Shown: positions 34,250 to 43,738 of the stretch, one piece after another
Numbering within the stretch: the stretch's first letter is position 1
Layout of the letters: each line of letters starts with the position of its first letter
Source: Paraburkholderia ginsengiterrae
GTDB lineage: Bacteria > Pseudomonadota > Gammaproteobacteria > Burkholderiales > Burkholderiaceae
Assembly: GCF_001645125.1 (NCBI RefSeq)
Contig: NZ_LXKA01000220.1
Location: forward strand, 43,881 to 107,880
Length of the DNA stretch: 64,000 nucleotides
Reading direction: 5' to 3'
Translations under genes and position numbers: made by a program
The notes under the pieces: model-generated
What the model was told of the DNA's origin: nothing
The model's database searches: none
The model's input: only the letters and a program-made list of their open reading frames with translations

Positions 34250-34845
34250 CGTATTCTCCAGCATGATGCATGACATGCCCGACGCCGATCGAATCACACA
34301 GTTTGCGCCGGGATTTCGTGCCGCTTAGAAAAGCATCAAAGGTTCTTGCAATGACTCGGCACGCTCTTGCAATACCCGGGCAGATTTTCCTTTATTCCCG
34401 AGTTATCTCCCTTTTTTTGTATCGCGACCGCTCCAGGATAGGTCCCAGGCATTCAGCCTGGATCTATTTTCATCACCGGCAACTTGCTCTCCTGGTGTTG
34501 ATGGCTGTTCTGCTGGTTGTTCCGTCGAGTCGGATATTGGAAGTATTTTTCTGATCTGCAATCAGAACGTCGGCGTAGCACACGCAAGCCAGCTCAAGGC
34601 CCTGCCTGGATGGGCAAGTCCTGTCTCCCACAGCCCATCCAGAGGGCCACTACGGTGCGGAGATCAGAACGACATCGGTTCGCGGAAGTCTGGCGTTCAT
34701 GGCGGCGACCCCCATCGAGATTTTGGGCTACGCCTGCCTGCCCCGCCCAAGGATTGCGACACACCGGCAGGCACAACTGCACTGTATGCACTGGCCGCGA
34801 ACGCGTGAATCAGGCGCAATTGCTAAAAGGGGCTAGGGGATTGCC
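34250..34845. other. 596 bp without a supported gene
   Basis: No motif-bearing frame. An AT-richer part near 34390-34420 contains a run of seven T without an obvious hairpin. Confidence 0.4.
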
Positions 34846-35130
34846 TTATTCAGCGGTCAAGCTCTGGCCCAATTGGCTCTTGATCCACTGAAAGACGAAG
34901 CGCATCAGGTCCTCGCCGCTCCGAATATGCAGCTTTTCCTTGATGTTGGCCTGGTGTGCCTCGATGGTCCCCACGCTCCGACTCAGCTCCCCGGCGACTT
35001 CGCGGGTAGGATCATCATGGCGGAACAAGGTGAGTTCATTCAGACGGGTGTGGATGACTGGACCACCCTGCCAGCTGCCCTTGGATGCCTGACCGCGTGA
35101 CCGGCTGTCGTGGGTTGAGAAACCTCCCAT
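34846..35130 (-). pseudogene. C-terminal LuxR/NarL helix-turn-helix remnant
   Basis: The frame carries the second half of a GerE-type helix-turn-helix: TREVAGELSRSVGTIEAHQA, NIKEKLHIRSGEDLMRF. The first half (expected LTxREREVLRLIA) appears only as a corrupted LNELTLFRHDDP, and no receiver or sensor domain precedes it. This is therefore the decayed 3' end of a LuxR-family regulator gene, with at least one frameshift and loss of the 5' part. Confidence 0.6.
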
Positions 35131-35389
35131 TTAGACGCGCCCATCACATCGACATCGACGGATTCAGAAGCCCGGGAATTCCAGCTGGATGGAGCCGTTC
35201 TGCCAGAAAATGCGCGGGGGCTTTACTTGTGCCATCGGTACCGCAGGCGCGCCATCGCCGTCTGGCACAACGGCGAAGCGATTGGCGCGGGCAACTGCGC
35301 CGGGCACCCAGTCGCTGTGCACGCACACGGCCCCTGCCATGTGGCATGAAGGAGGGATATCGCGGCCCTGCCCATCGGGAGGATGACAA

Positions 35390-35818
35390 ATGACCATGAC
35401 ACAACCAGGTACCCCGACGCCGATGCGCGCGTCGCTGGAGGCACAAGCGCTCGAAGCGGTGCTCAACGGCACGCAATGGTTGATGGGGCCGACGCTGGGC
35501 GAACAGCAGGAGCCGGACGCGACAGATATGCACGTGGCAGCAGGCCGGTGGAAGGATGAAGGCCGCGTGTTCGCCATTGAGCGGGCGGGCCAGACCTTGT
35601 ACCCGCGGTATCTCTTCGATGAGTCCGGCACGCCGATCCCTGAGGTTGACGAAATTCTGGGCGTTTTCGCGGGCTACGCACCATTGCGGATTGCTTCGTG
35701 GTTCGAATCGACCAACAGCCTGTTACATGGCAGACGCCCGCGCGAATGCCTGGCGACGGTTCCATCGGCTGTGGTTGAAGCCGCCCGGGACCATGTGGCC
35801 AGCGCCATGCACGGATAG
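35390..35818 (+). CDS. MbcA/ParS/Xre-type antitoxin-like protein (C-terminal toxin-binding domain)
   Basis: A 142-aa soluble protein. Residues 85-142 (EILGVFAGYAPLRIASWFES, TNSLLHGRRPRECL, VVEAARDHV) match the pattern of the MbcA/ParS toxin-binding domain (W-F-x-x-x-N-x-x-L-x-G-R-x-P). The middle GRVFAIERAGQTLYPRYLFD is common in Burkholderiales members of this group. GGGAGG precedes the ATG. No RES-domain toxin gene is visible within several kilobases, so it would be an orphan antitoxin or have another role. Neighbouring genes are decayed. Confidence 0.6.
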   Translation: MTMTQPGTPTPMRASLEAQALEAVLNGTQWLMGPTLGEQQEPDATDMHVAAGRWKDEGRVFAIERAGQTLYPRYLFDESGTPIPEVDEILGVFAGYAPLRIASWFESTNSLLHGRRPRECLATVPSAVVEAARDHVASAMHG

Positions 35819-36092
35819 CGCCGGAAAACCCGTCGGGCCACCGGCGCACCGCCGCGCCGGGCGGAGCCGAAGACGCCGATCGCGGGTCTTCCGGCGGACA
35901 CAGCCACCTTCCAGGCCGGGCAAAAGTCATTGGAGTGGCCAGCCCGACACACACGGTGACCATTTGCGCAGGATTTCCCTGCCGGGGATAGATCCCTCAG
36001 GCAGGGCTGTCCGCCCGTCCCGCATTCCAGAAACGCGATCCGCGCCGCTCACAGGCCAGGACCTCTAGTCGCGTGTGCGTCGACCCATTCCA

Positions 36093-36760
36093 TCAGCGTT
36101 GACCGCCAAGAGAGTCGAACCAGGCGTGCGCGTAAGCACAGCCGTGATTGGGGATGCCCGAACCGGAGAGTGCCTGGTCGAAGAACGTTCGGGCGGGCTC
36201 GGGAATTTCGTCAAGACGAACATAGTGGAAGCCTGCGTCGTTCACGCGAACCGTGACCTCTGGCTGTGCCGGTCGCGGCGGCAACCCTTCGCGACCCTGA
36301 TTCAGTGCGGCTGCAAGACAGCGCGCAACGAGGTCCCACACGCTGGTGGCCCATCTCGGATAACTGCGCGCGATCGCCCGCTCCCCTACCTCACCGAGTA
36401 CCGCATCGTCCAGGACCACCGCATAATCGGCGAGCGCTCCGGCCCGCAGTCGCCCGGTATGCCCACGAGCCAGGCGCGCAATGCCTCGCACAACTGGTCA
36501 AACGGCATCGCGCGTCCGTCGAACTGCCCCAATTGCGGCAGCACGACCGTGCGCACGAAGTCACTGCATAGTGCCGGATCGAAGTCGGTCCGTTCACCGT
36601 AGAACTCGTGGCCGTTCTCGCCCACGACGGCGATGCTGATCAGCTGGCAGCGCCGGAAATCGGTGAACTCGGTGTCAATGAAATAGCGGCTGTCCTGGCC
36701 CCCCGCAGCCCCGCTCGGGATCGGATGCACCAGCGCGCCATGAAATCGGGTATCGGTCAT
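36093..36760 (-). pseudogene. Frameshifted 3'-5' exonuclease-like gene
   Basis: From 36760 (MTDTRFHGALVHPIPS) the protein shows an RNase-H-fold exonuclease start, RYFIDTEFTDFRRCQLISIA with the DEDD-type Asp-x-Glu, then GENGHEFYGERTDFD and MPFDQLCEALRAWLVGIPG. The frame breaks near 36430-36450; an alternative frame carries on as GALADYAVVLDDAVLGEVG to a stop at 36093, ending GCAYAHAWFDSLGGQR. A single frameshift would reconnect the parts into about 220 aa, but the expected later catalytic residues are not clear. It may be a true pseudogene; a sequencing error cannot be excluded. Confidence 0.55.
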
Positions 36761-36921
36761 GGACGGGCGCGCCTTCCCGCGTTCCGGGGACACGGCGGCC
36801 CGGCGCGGCGACCGGTCCGTTCGACATTCAGCATCTGTTCGCTCCTGCTTCATATTGAGGCGACCTGGACCACCCGCACGCTGTCGCGCGCCACTGGCCA
36901 TCCACGCCGCCGCCAGATTCT

Positions 36922-37170
36922 TCATTGCCCACCGTCGTCGTCCGGGTCCGCAGCCGGTCCCACGCCGCCGGCCGGCTGCGGCCCGGCGCCCGGTGAGCGC
37001 GCGGGACGACGACGGAGCGGACCGGCGAGCACGCTCGCATGCGCGGGAAACGGCACGGTGGCAGCCTGACGCGCCTCGTCGTTTGTCGCCTGCGCGAAAC
37101 GCCGCAGGCGCGCCCGCAGTGCTTCGGATGGCTCGTCCGGAAACTGCACCGGTCGTCTGCGCCTGCTCAT
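36922..37170 (-). CDS. Small hypothetical protein, 82 aa
   Basis: Starts MSRRRRPVQFPDEPSEALR and continues LRRFAQATNDEARQAA, then becomes Pro/Gly-rich. The stop overlaps an ATG of the exonuclease frame (ATGA at 36922-36925), which favours a translated pair. No recognised family; very basic N terminus. Could be decayed like its neighbours. Confidence 0.4.
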   Translation of the reverse strand: MSRRRRPVQFPDEPSEALRARLRRFAQATNDEARQAATVPFPAHASVLAGPLRRRPARSPGAGPQPAGGVGPAADPDDDGGQ

Positions 37171-37215
37171 GTCAGTCCCTCACAGAACCGCGTCGGCCGT
37201 AACGATTGCGCGCTG

Positions 37216-37241
37216 GCCGTGATAAGGCGGATTATCACGGC
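37216..37241. repeat. REP-like hairpin with TTATC ends, copy 1
   Basis: GCCGTGATAA-GGCGGA-TTATCACGGC is a perfect 10-bp stem with a 6-base loop. A near copy lies at 60135-60164 and a looser one at 38812-38836. It may be a repetitive extragenic palindrome. Confidence 0.55.
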
Positions 37242-37824
37242 TAGTCCTCGCCTGACCGGTGGAGCGCCGCGAGCCGCGTCTGCAGCTCCATGAGCACCGC
37301 CGGCGCGCTGATGCCCAGCACCGGATCGGTGCGCACCAGATGGCTCCGGCACACCGCCGGCCAGCCTGCGTCGTCATCGTCGAGCGCGAGCCACGCATCG
37401 GGCTCGCGCCGGCATACGTCGCCCCAGACCTGCACACCACGCGGAAGGGACCGGAACCACTCCGGATCCATCCGGCGGTGGAAGGTCGCGCCCACTGCTG
37501 GAATCGTATTCGGTCGCCCCTACCCGGATCTCGCTCAGCGGTTCGAGGGTCCACTGCTCGACCTCCCGGGCCTGGCGCGTGCTCAGCACGGCGGCGCCGC
37601 GCAGCACGGTATCGCCGTCAGCGAACTGGGTCAAGCGACGGCGCGCTTCCGGTCAGGTCCATCATCACGATCGCCGGCATGTCCCGCGAGCGCCGCGGCG
37701 AGACCCGGAGGATGAGTACGCCCCGCGGAACCAGTTGCGAGATCACCCCCCACACGCCTGCGCCCTCGGGCTGGAAAGCGACTGCCGACGAAGGCAAACG
37801 GTTATTTTCACTTGCTACAAACAT
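37241..37824 (-). pseudogene. Decayed two-part locus: unknown protein and HAD-like phosphatase remnant
   Basis: Three overlapping minus-strand frames carry coherent pieces. From 37824: MFVASENNRLPSSAVAFQPE, GVWGVISQLVPRGVLILRVS. From about 37634: LTQFADGDTVLRGAAVLSTR, EQWTLEPLSEIRVG. From 37495: MGATFHRRMDPEWFRSLPRG, WGDVCRREPDAWLALDDDDA, with LVRTDPVLGI, the C-terminal pattern of HAD-domain proteins. Frameshifts separate the pieces, and the HAD N-terminal DxDG motif is missing. The locus looks like degraded plasmid-type accessory genes. Confidence 0.45.
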
Positions 37825-38296
37825 AGAACATCAACTCAAATTTCCGACTCGCCGACGCGACGCCAATGTGAATCCATCGCACCGGCATCTTTCGTCGCCC
37901 CTGCCTGGTTACCGCAACGACGGACCACTGCGCTGCGGCGAAGACCAGAAAGCTGACCGTCTCCTCCATGCACCCGGCGCGGCATTACGCCTGAAAAGGT
38001 TTCACCAGTCCCGCCCGATCGGGTGAGACTCGAATTAGCCCGTATCCGTCACTGACATCAACCTTCCCTTAATTTTCTTGAATTCCAGACGCCACAGGAT
38101 TTCGGCCACAGGTTACCGTCACTGCAGACTCACTGATCCGACTCTCGCGAGCGCCTCTGGAGGCACCAGCCGCAAAATGCTCGCCGGATTCCGGTGGTTC
38201 ATAAAAAGAACGGTGAATCAAATCAAATGAACACTATAGGTTGTAGCCCTTTAGTATTCTCAATGAGTTCGTCTAATCCTTTATCGGAGGACTTGC
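37825..38296. other. 472 bp upstream of the XRE gene
   Basis: No gene is supported. The last 110 bp are AT-richer (TCAAATGAACACTATAGG) and probably hold the XRE promoter. Confidence 0.45.
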
Positions 38297-38584
38297 ATGC
38301 GCCGCAATGCCACGCTGGGCAAAGCACTGAAACAGCTTCGGGAGATCGCTAACGTGACCCAGGAAGATTTCGGACTGGTATCCAGCCGCACCTACATCAG
38401 TACGGTCGAGCGGGGTCTGAAGTCACCAACACTGGGAAAGATCGAGCAGCTCGCGGACGTGCTGGGCGTCCATCCCCTCACCCTGCTGACGGCGGCCTAC
38501 ATGGAAAGACTTACTCCCAAAGAGGTTGACCGGACGACGGCCCTGCTGCGCGACCAGTTGCTGGCACTCGTTAGCGAGAAGTGA
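38297..38584 (+). CDS. XRE-family helix-turn-helix regulator
   Basis: DNA-binding protein of 95 aa. The Cro/CI-type helix-turn-helix spans residues 10-65, with QEDFGLVSSRTYISTVERGL, KSPTLGKIEQLADVLGVHPL. The short tail is helical. GGAGG precedes the ATG. Such single-domain XRE proteins occur in plasmids, phages and toxin-antitoxin loci; the nearby MbcA-like gene and decayed genes fit a former mobile segment. Target unknown. Confidence 0.87.
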   Translation: MRRNATLGKALKQLREIANVTQEDFGLVSSRTYISTVERGLKSPTLGKIEQLADVLGVHPLTLLTAAYMERLTPKEVDRTTALLRDQLLALVSEK

Positions 38585-39107
38585 GGGAGGCGCTCCGGTA
38601 TTGCCGGGGAGAAGTATGCGCTGCTTGTCCAGATGACACTGGACACCGGAACTCGCTGATGTCCGATATCTGAATTCACCGGTCAGACGGGCGGTCCCTA
38701 AGCGACGCGCAACCATACTCCCAAGCCCGGCAACGATTGGCCGCTCCGTCACAAGTAAGGATCTCCGGACCGCCGTCCCGCCGGTTGCGGCCAGCCGGGC
38801 GGTCAGCGGCGCTGATAATGCCGCGTTATCGCGGCCAGCCGTACGGCCCGTCAGGGGGCGAACCCCGGAGCGTTTCCCGCTCAGGCTGCCAGGCACCGGG
38901 CGGCCATCGCATGGTGATCCGCCAAGACTCGAGGCGGCCTGGTGCCCGGTCATAGGCTCAAGGTGGGGACATCAAGCAACGGGTAGTCGTCCGGTTGCAT
39001 CATCCGTGAGCTCAACGGAGCCACAGGTGCCATGCCGGCGGTTGCAAACTTGGCAGCATGATCAATATCACCCTCGTGCGGCCTGACTGACAGGGGCTTC
39101 CGCGCCT
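38585..39107. other. 523 bp without a supported gene
   Basis: No credible gene. It contains the loose REP-like hairpin at 38812-38836 and some short GC-rich palindromic runs. Confidence 0.45.
38812..38836. repeat. REP-like hairpin, loose copy
   Basis: CTGATAA-TGCCGCG-TTATCGCGGCC keeps the GATAA...TTATC core of the hairpins at 37216 and 60135 but pairs less well outside it. Confidence 0.4.
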
Positions 39108-39812
39108 TCACTGTGGCGCCGGTGCGTCCAGATAGACGCCTGCCGACAGTCCGGCCTTCACTTGCCGCGTGAACTCGTCGGTGGACACTTCCTCCGCCCC
39201 AGCTTCGATCGCGTCGTATGCCTGACGCACGACGTCGCCCGGCGTCGCCTTCGGCACTTCCAGCACGCGCGTCAGATCCGTATCGATAAATCCGGCATGC
39301 AGCCCGACCACCTGCGTGTGCTGCTCGCGCAGCGAATGACGCAGGCCGTTGGTCACCGCCCACGCGGCCGACTTCGACACGCCGTAACCGGCGAGGATCG
39401 GCCGGTTTATCCAGCTCGCAACAGACAGCACGTTCAGGATCGCGCCGCCGCCGTTGCTGGCGAGGTTGCCCGCGAACGCCCGCGACATCGACAGCATGCC
39501 GAACACGTTGGTTTCGAAGTGATCGCGCAACGCGTCGAGCGCGCCGTCGTCCGTCAGGCTGCCAAGCCGAGCGATGCCCGCGTTGTTAATCAGAAGCGTG
39601 ACGTCGCGCGCCGTGTCGGCGGCAGCGGCCACGGCCGCCGGATAGGTCACGTCAAGCTTCACGAGCACGACGCCCGGCAGCGCTACGCTGGCCGGATTGC
39701 GCGCGCCCGCATAGACCTTGCGCACTCCTCTTTCGAGCGCCTGCTTCGCGAACTCAAGCCCAAGCCCGCGGTTCGCGCCAGTCACGAAAACAACAGAACC
39801 TTCGATCTTCAT
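39108..39812 (-). CDS. Short-chain dehydrogenase/reductase (SDR)
   Basis: Classical NAD(P)-dependent SDR of 234 aa. The cofactor motif TGANRGLG is at residues 11-18, NNAG follows in LLINNAGIARLG, and the catalytic Tyr-Lys pair is in AGYGVSKSAAW. AAAGGA precedes the ATG. It is last in the run with an enoyl-CoA hydratase and a VOC protein on the same strand; the 107-bp gap to the hydratase allows cotranscription. Substrate unknown. Confidence 0.9.
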   Translation of the reverse strand: MKIEGSVVFVTGANRGLGLEFAKQALERGVRKVYAGARNPASVALPGVVLVKLDVTYPAAVAAAADTARDVTLLINNAGIARLGSLTDDGALDALRDHFETNVFGMLSMSRAFAGNLASNGGGAILNVLSVASWINRPILAGYGVSKSAAWAVTNGLRHSLREQHTQVVGLHAGFIDTDLTRVLEVPKATPGDVVRQAYDAIEAGAEEVSTDEFTRQVKAGLSAGVYLDAPAPQ

Positions 39813-39919
39813 ATCTCATCCTTTCGCATGTCGGATCGCTGAGAGGCCGCCTGCGGCCCCTTGAGACCTGGGTGCGAATGCCTCTGCTGGCGGGGGTAGC
39901 ACGGATTGCTCGCAGAGGC

Positions 39920-40777
39920 TCAACCCTTCGGCGCGCCGGTGAGCGGCAGATCTTTGTCATCGTTGCCCGCCTGCCCAAGCGTAGGCAGGTACCTGCCGAA
40001 ATTCATTTCGAAGTCGCTCGGCACGCCGTAGGCCAGGTTCCTGAGCTTGGCGCGCCGGGCTTGCCCACTTGGCGAGGCCAGGGCCGGGAAGAACAGGTCG
40101 ATGCTCGACTGGAGTTCGGTAGCCGTTGGCATTCCGAAGCGATTGATCTGGGTTTTAGCCGCGCCGAGCGTTTCACGGTCGAATGAGGCCAGACGTCGGG
40201 CAAGCGTATCGACAAAGGAGTCGAGGTCGGCATCGTCCAGCGTGCGGTTCACCCAGCCATAGCGTTCGGCGATGTCGGCGTCGAAATCGTCAGCGCTGAG
40301 GGCAATCTCAAGTGCCCGCGACCGGCCGACCAGGCGCGGAAGCCATTCCAGCGCCCCGCCGGCCGGTACAAGGCCGACGCCGACTTCCGGGTTGCCGAAT
40401 ATCGCATTCTGCCGGCTGGCGAAGCGCATGTCGCAGGCCAGCACGAACTCGTTGCCGATGCCGCGCGCGCGGCCGCGAATCTTGGCGATGCTCACGACCG
40501 GCGCTGACGAGAGGCGCAGCACGCAGTCGCGCCACAGGCCCAGCACCTCCGGCCGTTCGGCTGCCCTGGCTACGTCGAGATGGGCGACGAAAAAATCGGG
40601 ATTCGCCGACTGAAACAGTACGACCTTCACTGACGGGTCCGCCTCGAGGTCGGTCATTAACACCGCAAATTCGTCGATCGTTGCAGGCACAAACATATTG
40701 ATCGGCGGGTTGCTGAAGGTGACCGTCCACCGGCCCGGATTGGTTCGGTCGATGTCGAGTTGCGAAGAATCGGGCAT
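39920..40777 (-). CDS. Enoyl-CoA hydratase/isomerase family protein
   Basis: Crotonase-fold protein of 285 aa. The oxyanion-hole region reads KIRGRARGIGNEFVLACDMR and the Glu-containing loop NPEVGVGLVPAGGALEWLPR; both are typical. Members hydrate enoyl-CoAs, isomerise double bonds or cleave beta-diketones. AGGAGA precedes the ATG. Some such proteins linked to SDR and VOC genes act on small non-CoA substrates, so the exact reaction is open. Confidence 0.88.
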   Translation of the reverse strand: MPDSSQLDIDRTNPGRWTVTFSNPPINMFVPATIDEFAVLMTDLEADPSVKVVLFQSANPDFFVAHLDVARAAERPEVLGLWRDCVLRLSSAPVVSIAKIRGRARGIGNEFVLACDMRFASRQNAIFGNPEVGVGLVPAGGALEWLPRLVGRSRALEIALSADDFDADIAERYGWVNRTLDDADLDSFVDTLARRLASFDRETLGAAKTQINRFGMPTATELQSSIDLFFPALASPSGQARRAKLRNLAYGVPSDFEMNFGRYLPTLGQAGNDDKDLPLTGAPKG

Positions 40778-40899
40778 GGTGCTTCTCCTGAGGCGATGAG
40801 TAGACCCGCGCTGCGTTCAAGCGGTCTCGGGTCGCGCCAGCTTGCACGTCAGGGACCTCTACTGCGCAGAAGAGCCGGTTGAAGAATCAGAGGTGCCGC

Positions 40900-41577
40900 T
40901 CACAAAGGCAAGTCCTTGCCTGCCTGCTCATTTGCCATGTACTCGGCATACCAGTCCGGCCAATTTTCGTCGCGTTGGCCGCCGGTCCGCTTCTCGTGCT
41001 CGCCGTGCGCCGCCTCTGCCCGCCGGAGCGCCGCCGCGAAATCCGCCGTAGAGGTGAAGGTCGTGGCGTCTGTGTCCAGGCGACCGGGCGCTCGATGTGT
41101 GAGCTCCTGGAACAGCCAGCCATTGCCGTCCGGATCACTAAACGAGGCGAACGAGCGATAGCTGCGTTGCTCGGGGTCCCGACCGCTAATGCGGATCCGC
41201 CCGAACAGATAGGGATCATCCGGGCCGGCGTACGCGCCAGCGGCATCGTGAAATACTTCACTCATCTCGACCCCACGTTCCAGCAACTCCTTACGAACTG
41301 CCTCGACGTCGGAGACGATCAGGTACAGCCCCTGTGCGGAGCCGGGTGTGGCCGCTGTGACGTTCTTGCCGAAGATGACCGAACACCCGGAACCGGGCGG
41401 CGTGAACTGGATTACGCGGAAATAGCCATCGTCGGAGGCAAAGTCGGCGTCAAGCCTCCACCCCAAGCCGCCGTAAAAGCGCTTGGCGCGATCGACGTCA
41501 GAAACAGGGATGACGATGACCTCAAGCTTCATGTCGACGCCCCGCACGTTCGGGGTCCCGACTGCAGCGATGCTCAT
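40900..41577 (-). CDS. VOC-superfamily protein with C-terminal extension
   Basis: Glyoxalase/bleomycin-resistance fold protein of 225 aa. VOC elements are KLEVIVIPVSDVDRAKRFYG, GLGWRLDADFASDDGYFRVI and FASFSDPDGNGWLFQEL. An extra C-terminal region of about 70 residues ends with ENWPDWYAEYMANEQAGKDL, a pattern seen in a VOC subgroup where it forms a helix. GGGAGG precedes the ATG at 41577. First gene of the VOC-hydratase-SDR run. Confidence 0.88.
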   Translation of the reverse strand: MSIAAVGTPNVRGVDMKLEVIVIPVSDVDRAKRFYGGLGWRLDADFASDDGYFRVIQFTPPGSGCSVIFGKNVTAATPGSAQGLYLIVSDVEAVRKELLERGVEMSEVFHDAAGAYAGPDDPYLFGRIRISGRDPEQRSYRSFASFSDPDGNGWLFQELTHRAPGRLDTDATTFTSTADFAAALRRAEAAHGEHEKRTGGQRDENWPDWYAEYMANEQAGKDLPL

Positions 41578-42666
41578 GTGAACCTCCCACTGCTTCGGCC
41601 GCAACGCGGCCTTCGAGATTGACGACAACGATAAGTGGTGACGGGGACCGGATGTGACTTGCGCGGGGCCGGGCCGGATCGGCTGCCACGGCTCTCAGGC
41701 TCGGGCGTCTGCACACAACTATCGAAGTTGGCCTGGCGTTCGGCGGACGCAAGCGTCGACGCGCATGCAATGTACCCCTACGCTGGCAACGCCCGCCGTC
41801 ATGGACCTGAGTCATATCGTAGGTCGGCCTCATTACGAAATCCTCTCATCGTAACGCCAACGTCGGATTTGGATAGGACCTCGGCCGTGAACCTCGGAAG
41901 GCGACGGCAAAGGGTCACATGCCATCCGATTTCAGCGCCCGAAAGTCGAAACATTTCCTATCGCACCACGCCTTCGAAGAATCAGCCGCCACCTCTCTAT
42001 AACGGCGCAGCCGGAGCCCTTTGCGTCCATAAATCGTTTTGCTAGCAGATAGCCTGCTTCGTCCCGCAGTCGGGGTTCGGACTAAGAAATGCCTACCGGA
42101 TGCGCGCGAATAGATAGTTCAATTTGAACGTTAGCCTGGGCCGCCGCCTCGTCTTCCACGAACGCTCAAGAATCCGACAAGTCCTCCATAGGATGTGGCA
42201 CAGAGTGCGGCGGGTGGAAACGCGTCACCTTCGCCGCAAATCCACACCACGGTTTCGGTAGCCTGATGAATACCGCGGCCGGGCGACCTCCATACCCTCG
42301 CGTGCCTCGATGAGCATGGTGCCGCTTCGTCCCTGTGCGGGCCATATTGCCTGGGCCGCACCATCTGCAACCGCGCGAGCGTGCCAAGGCGTCTGGTCGA
42401 GAGCGATGACTCGTCAGCGACCTTGCCAGAACAGTTCACCGAACAGCTCCTTGACCTTGATCGTGGCGTCGGCCCGGGGTTTCCCGCTCAACGGGTGTGA
42501 TTTCATAGACTCGCCGCGCGCGCTTTCCGAACTGCCCGGGCCGGGAGAGCAAATACCTCGTCCCTTCCCGGCCTTGAAGCATCGGACATCGATACGGATC
42601 TGCCGAGTCAGGTAGACGGCTTTCTAACTCTGCGCGGTAGCCCATCCCGCCGGGGTCGCTCCCGCT
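41578..42666. other. About 1.1 kb without a supported gene
   Basis: Several overlapping frames exist but none shows a motif and ribosome site. The region ends at a relaxase remnant. It may be decayed mobile-element DNA; nothing recognisable remains. Confidence 0.45.
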
Positions 42667-42843
42667 TCATTGAAGCGATCCGTTCATGGCTGCGGACACG
42701 ACACCGCGTTGACGCGTGTAGTCGTGGACGTGCCCGATACTGGCATCCGCGATCTGAACCTGAGCACGATAAGCGGCGGCAGTCGTTGCACTGCTACCCG
42801 CCGACCGCGACACCGCTTTCACACTAAGGTGATAGATCGACAT
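42667..42843 (-). pseudogene. N-terminal remnant of a MobA/MobL relaxase
   Basis: The frame starts MSIYHLSVKAVSRSAGSSAT, continues TAAAYRAQVQIADASIGHVH and DYTRQRGV, then stops after 58 codons. This is the start of the MobA/MobL family of plasmid mobilisation relaxases (M-x-I-Y-H-L-S-x-K and H-D-Y-T-R-K-x-G-V motifs). Full proteins are several hundred residues, so only the first 5% or so survives. It marks the former presence of a mobilisable plasmid or integrative element. Confidence 0.7.
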
Positions 42844-42916
42844 GTCTTTGACTTTGCAATTTTCCGCCACAAGTGCGCACGAGTTGGCGTAGCCAACTCC
42901 TAAGTCGGTTGCCCCT

Positions 42917-43050
42917 TTGGTAAAGCGTCGCGAACTGACGCCACCTGTCACCGATTGATCCTTTCGAGCGCGCCTTTGACCCATTCACGACTGGGCGAAT
43001 GTAACGCCTCAATTTAAAGTTTGCTCTCCTATTCACACATCGAATGAATC
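42917..43050 (+). repeat. Promoter-leader repeat, copy A (before DUF4148 gene at 43057)
   Basis: Core 98 bp from GATTGATCCTTTCGAGCG to CACACATCGAATGAATC, directly before a DUF4148 start codon. It aligns without gaps with copy C (offset exactly 4500 bp) including about 36 bp more upstream (TTGGTAAAGCGTCGCGAACT), and with copies B and D in the core. It contains a TTGACC hexamer, AATTTAAAGT and a conserved 5' leader. Probably a duplicated promoter. Confidence 0.75.
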
Positions 43051-43056
43051 CATCAA

Positions 43057-43320
43057 ATGAAACACTATCTGATTACTGTTCTCATCGCCGGTTCGGCTTC
43101 TATTTCCGTCTTTGCGCAAACCCCGGCGCCTGCGCAGCCCGCCAACAACGGCGCGCAAATCGCTCAAACTGGGAGCCCGGCACAGAATGGAGAATGGACG
43201 TCCCCACAAGATCAACCGGCGATGGAAAAGACGCGTACGCAGGTTCGTCAGGAACTCATGCTAGCGGAGCGTGATGGCCAGCTAGCCACGCTCAACTCGA
43301 CCGTCTTCGCGCATCAATAA
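43057..43320 (+). CDS. DUF4148 family secreted protein
   Basis: Exported protein of 87 aa. Signal peptide KHYLITVLIAGSASISVFAQ ends at FAQ near residue 20. A Pro/Asn/Gln-rich linker leads to the DUF4148 core KTRTQVRQELMLAERDGQLA near the end. It follows repeat copy A and precedes a tiny lipoprotein gene by 14 bp, so the two are probably cotranscribed. Function unknown. Confidence 0.82.
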   Translation: MKHYLITVLIAGSASISVFAQTPAPAQPANNGAQIAQTGSPAQNGEWTSPQDQPAMEKTRTQVRQELMLAERDGQLATLNSTVFAHQ

Positions 43321-43334
43321 AGTATCTAAATCCC

Positions 43335-43490
43335 ATGAATCGATCTACATGGCTAAAGCGTGCGGTCATCTATGTTGCGACCGCAGTTTCGATGGGGCTG
43401 CTTCTCGCAGGCTGTGCAATGCCTGCCACGAACCCGGCCAACGGATGTGTCGGTCCGCCAGAGTTTTGCAATACGTACTTCGGTAGCTGA
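43335..43490 (+). CDS. Small lipoprotein, 51 aa
   Basis: A short gene with a clear lipoprotein signal: basic start MNRSTWLKRAVIYVATAV, hydrophobic core and lipobox GLLLAGC with Cys at residue 27. The mature peptide is only about 25 residues and contains three more Cys (NGCVGPPEFCNTYFGS counts two of them plus the lipidated one), suggesting a disulfide. It starts 14 bp after the DUF4148 stop; the ribosome site is weak. I know no function. Confidence 0.6.
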   Translation: MNRSTWLKRAVIYVATAVSMGLLLAGCAMPATNPANGCVGPPEFCNTYFGS

Positions 43491-43738
43491 GCAGTCGCGG
43501 CACATTCCTGGTAATGTGGAATGTGGCGCTTGAGTGCCGGCGCATTGGCTCGACGACACAATTCAGCCGGAACGAGAAAAGATTTCGAAGAGTTTCTCAC
43601 AGTGGTGTGTTGTCCTGATGGTCAATCAACGTCCTGGTACAGTTCCGGACGACCACGGATAGTCGCGGTATCCGCTCGGATCCTTACACCGAAACCGTCT
43701 GTCGCGGGCGGTCCGTACAAACTCAACTGGAGCTTGTG

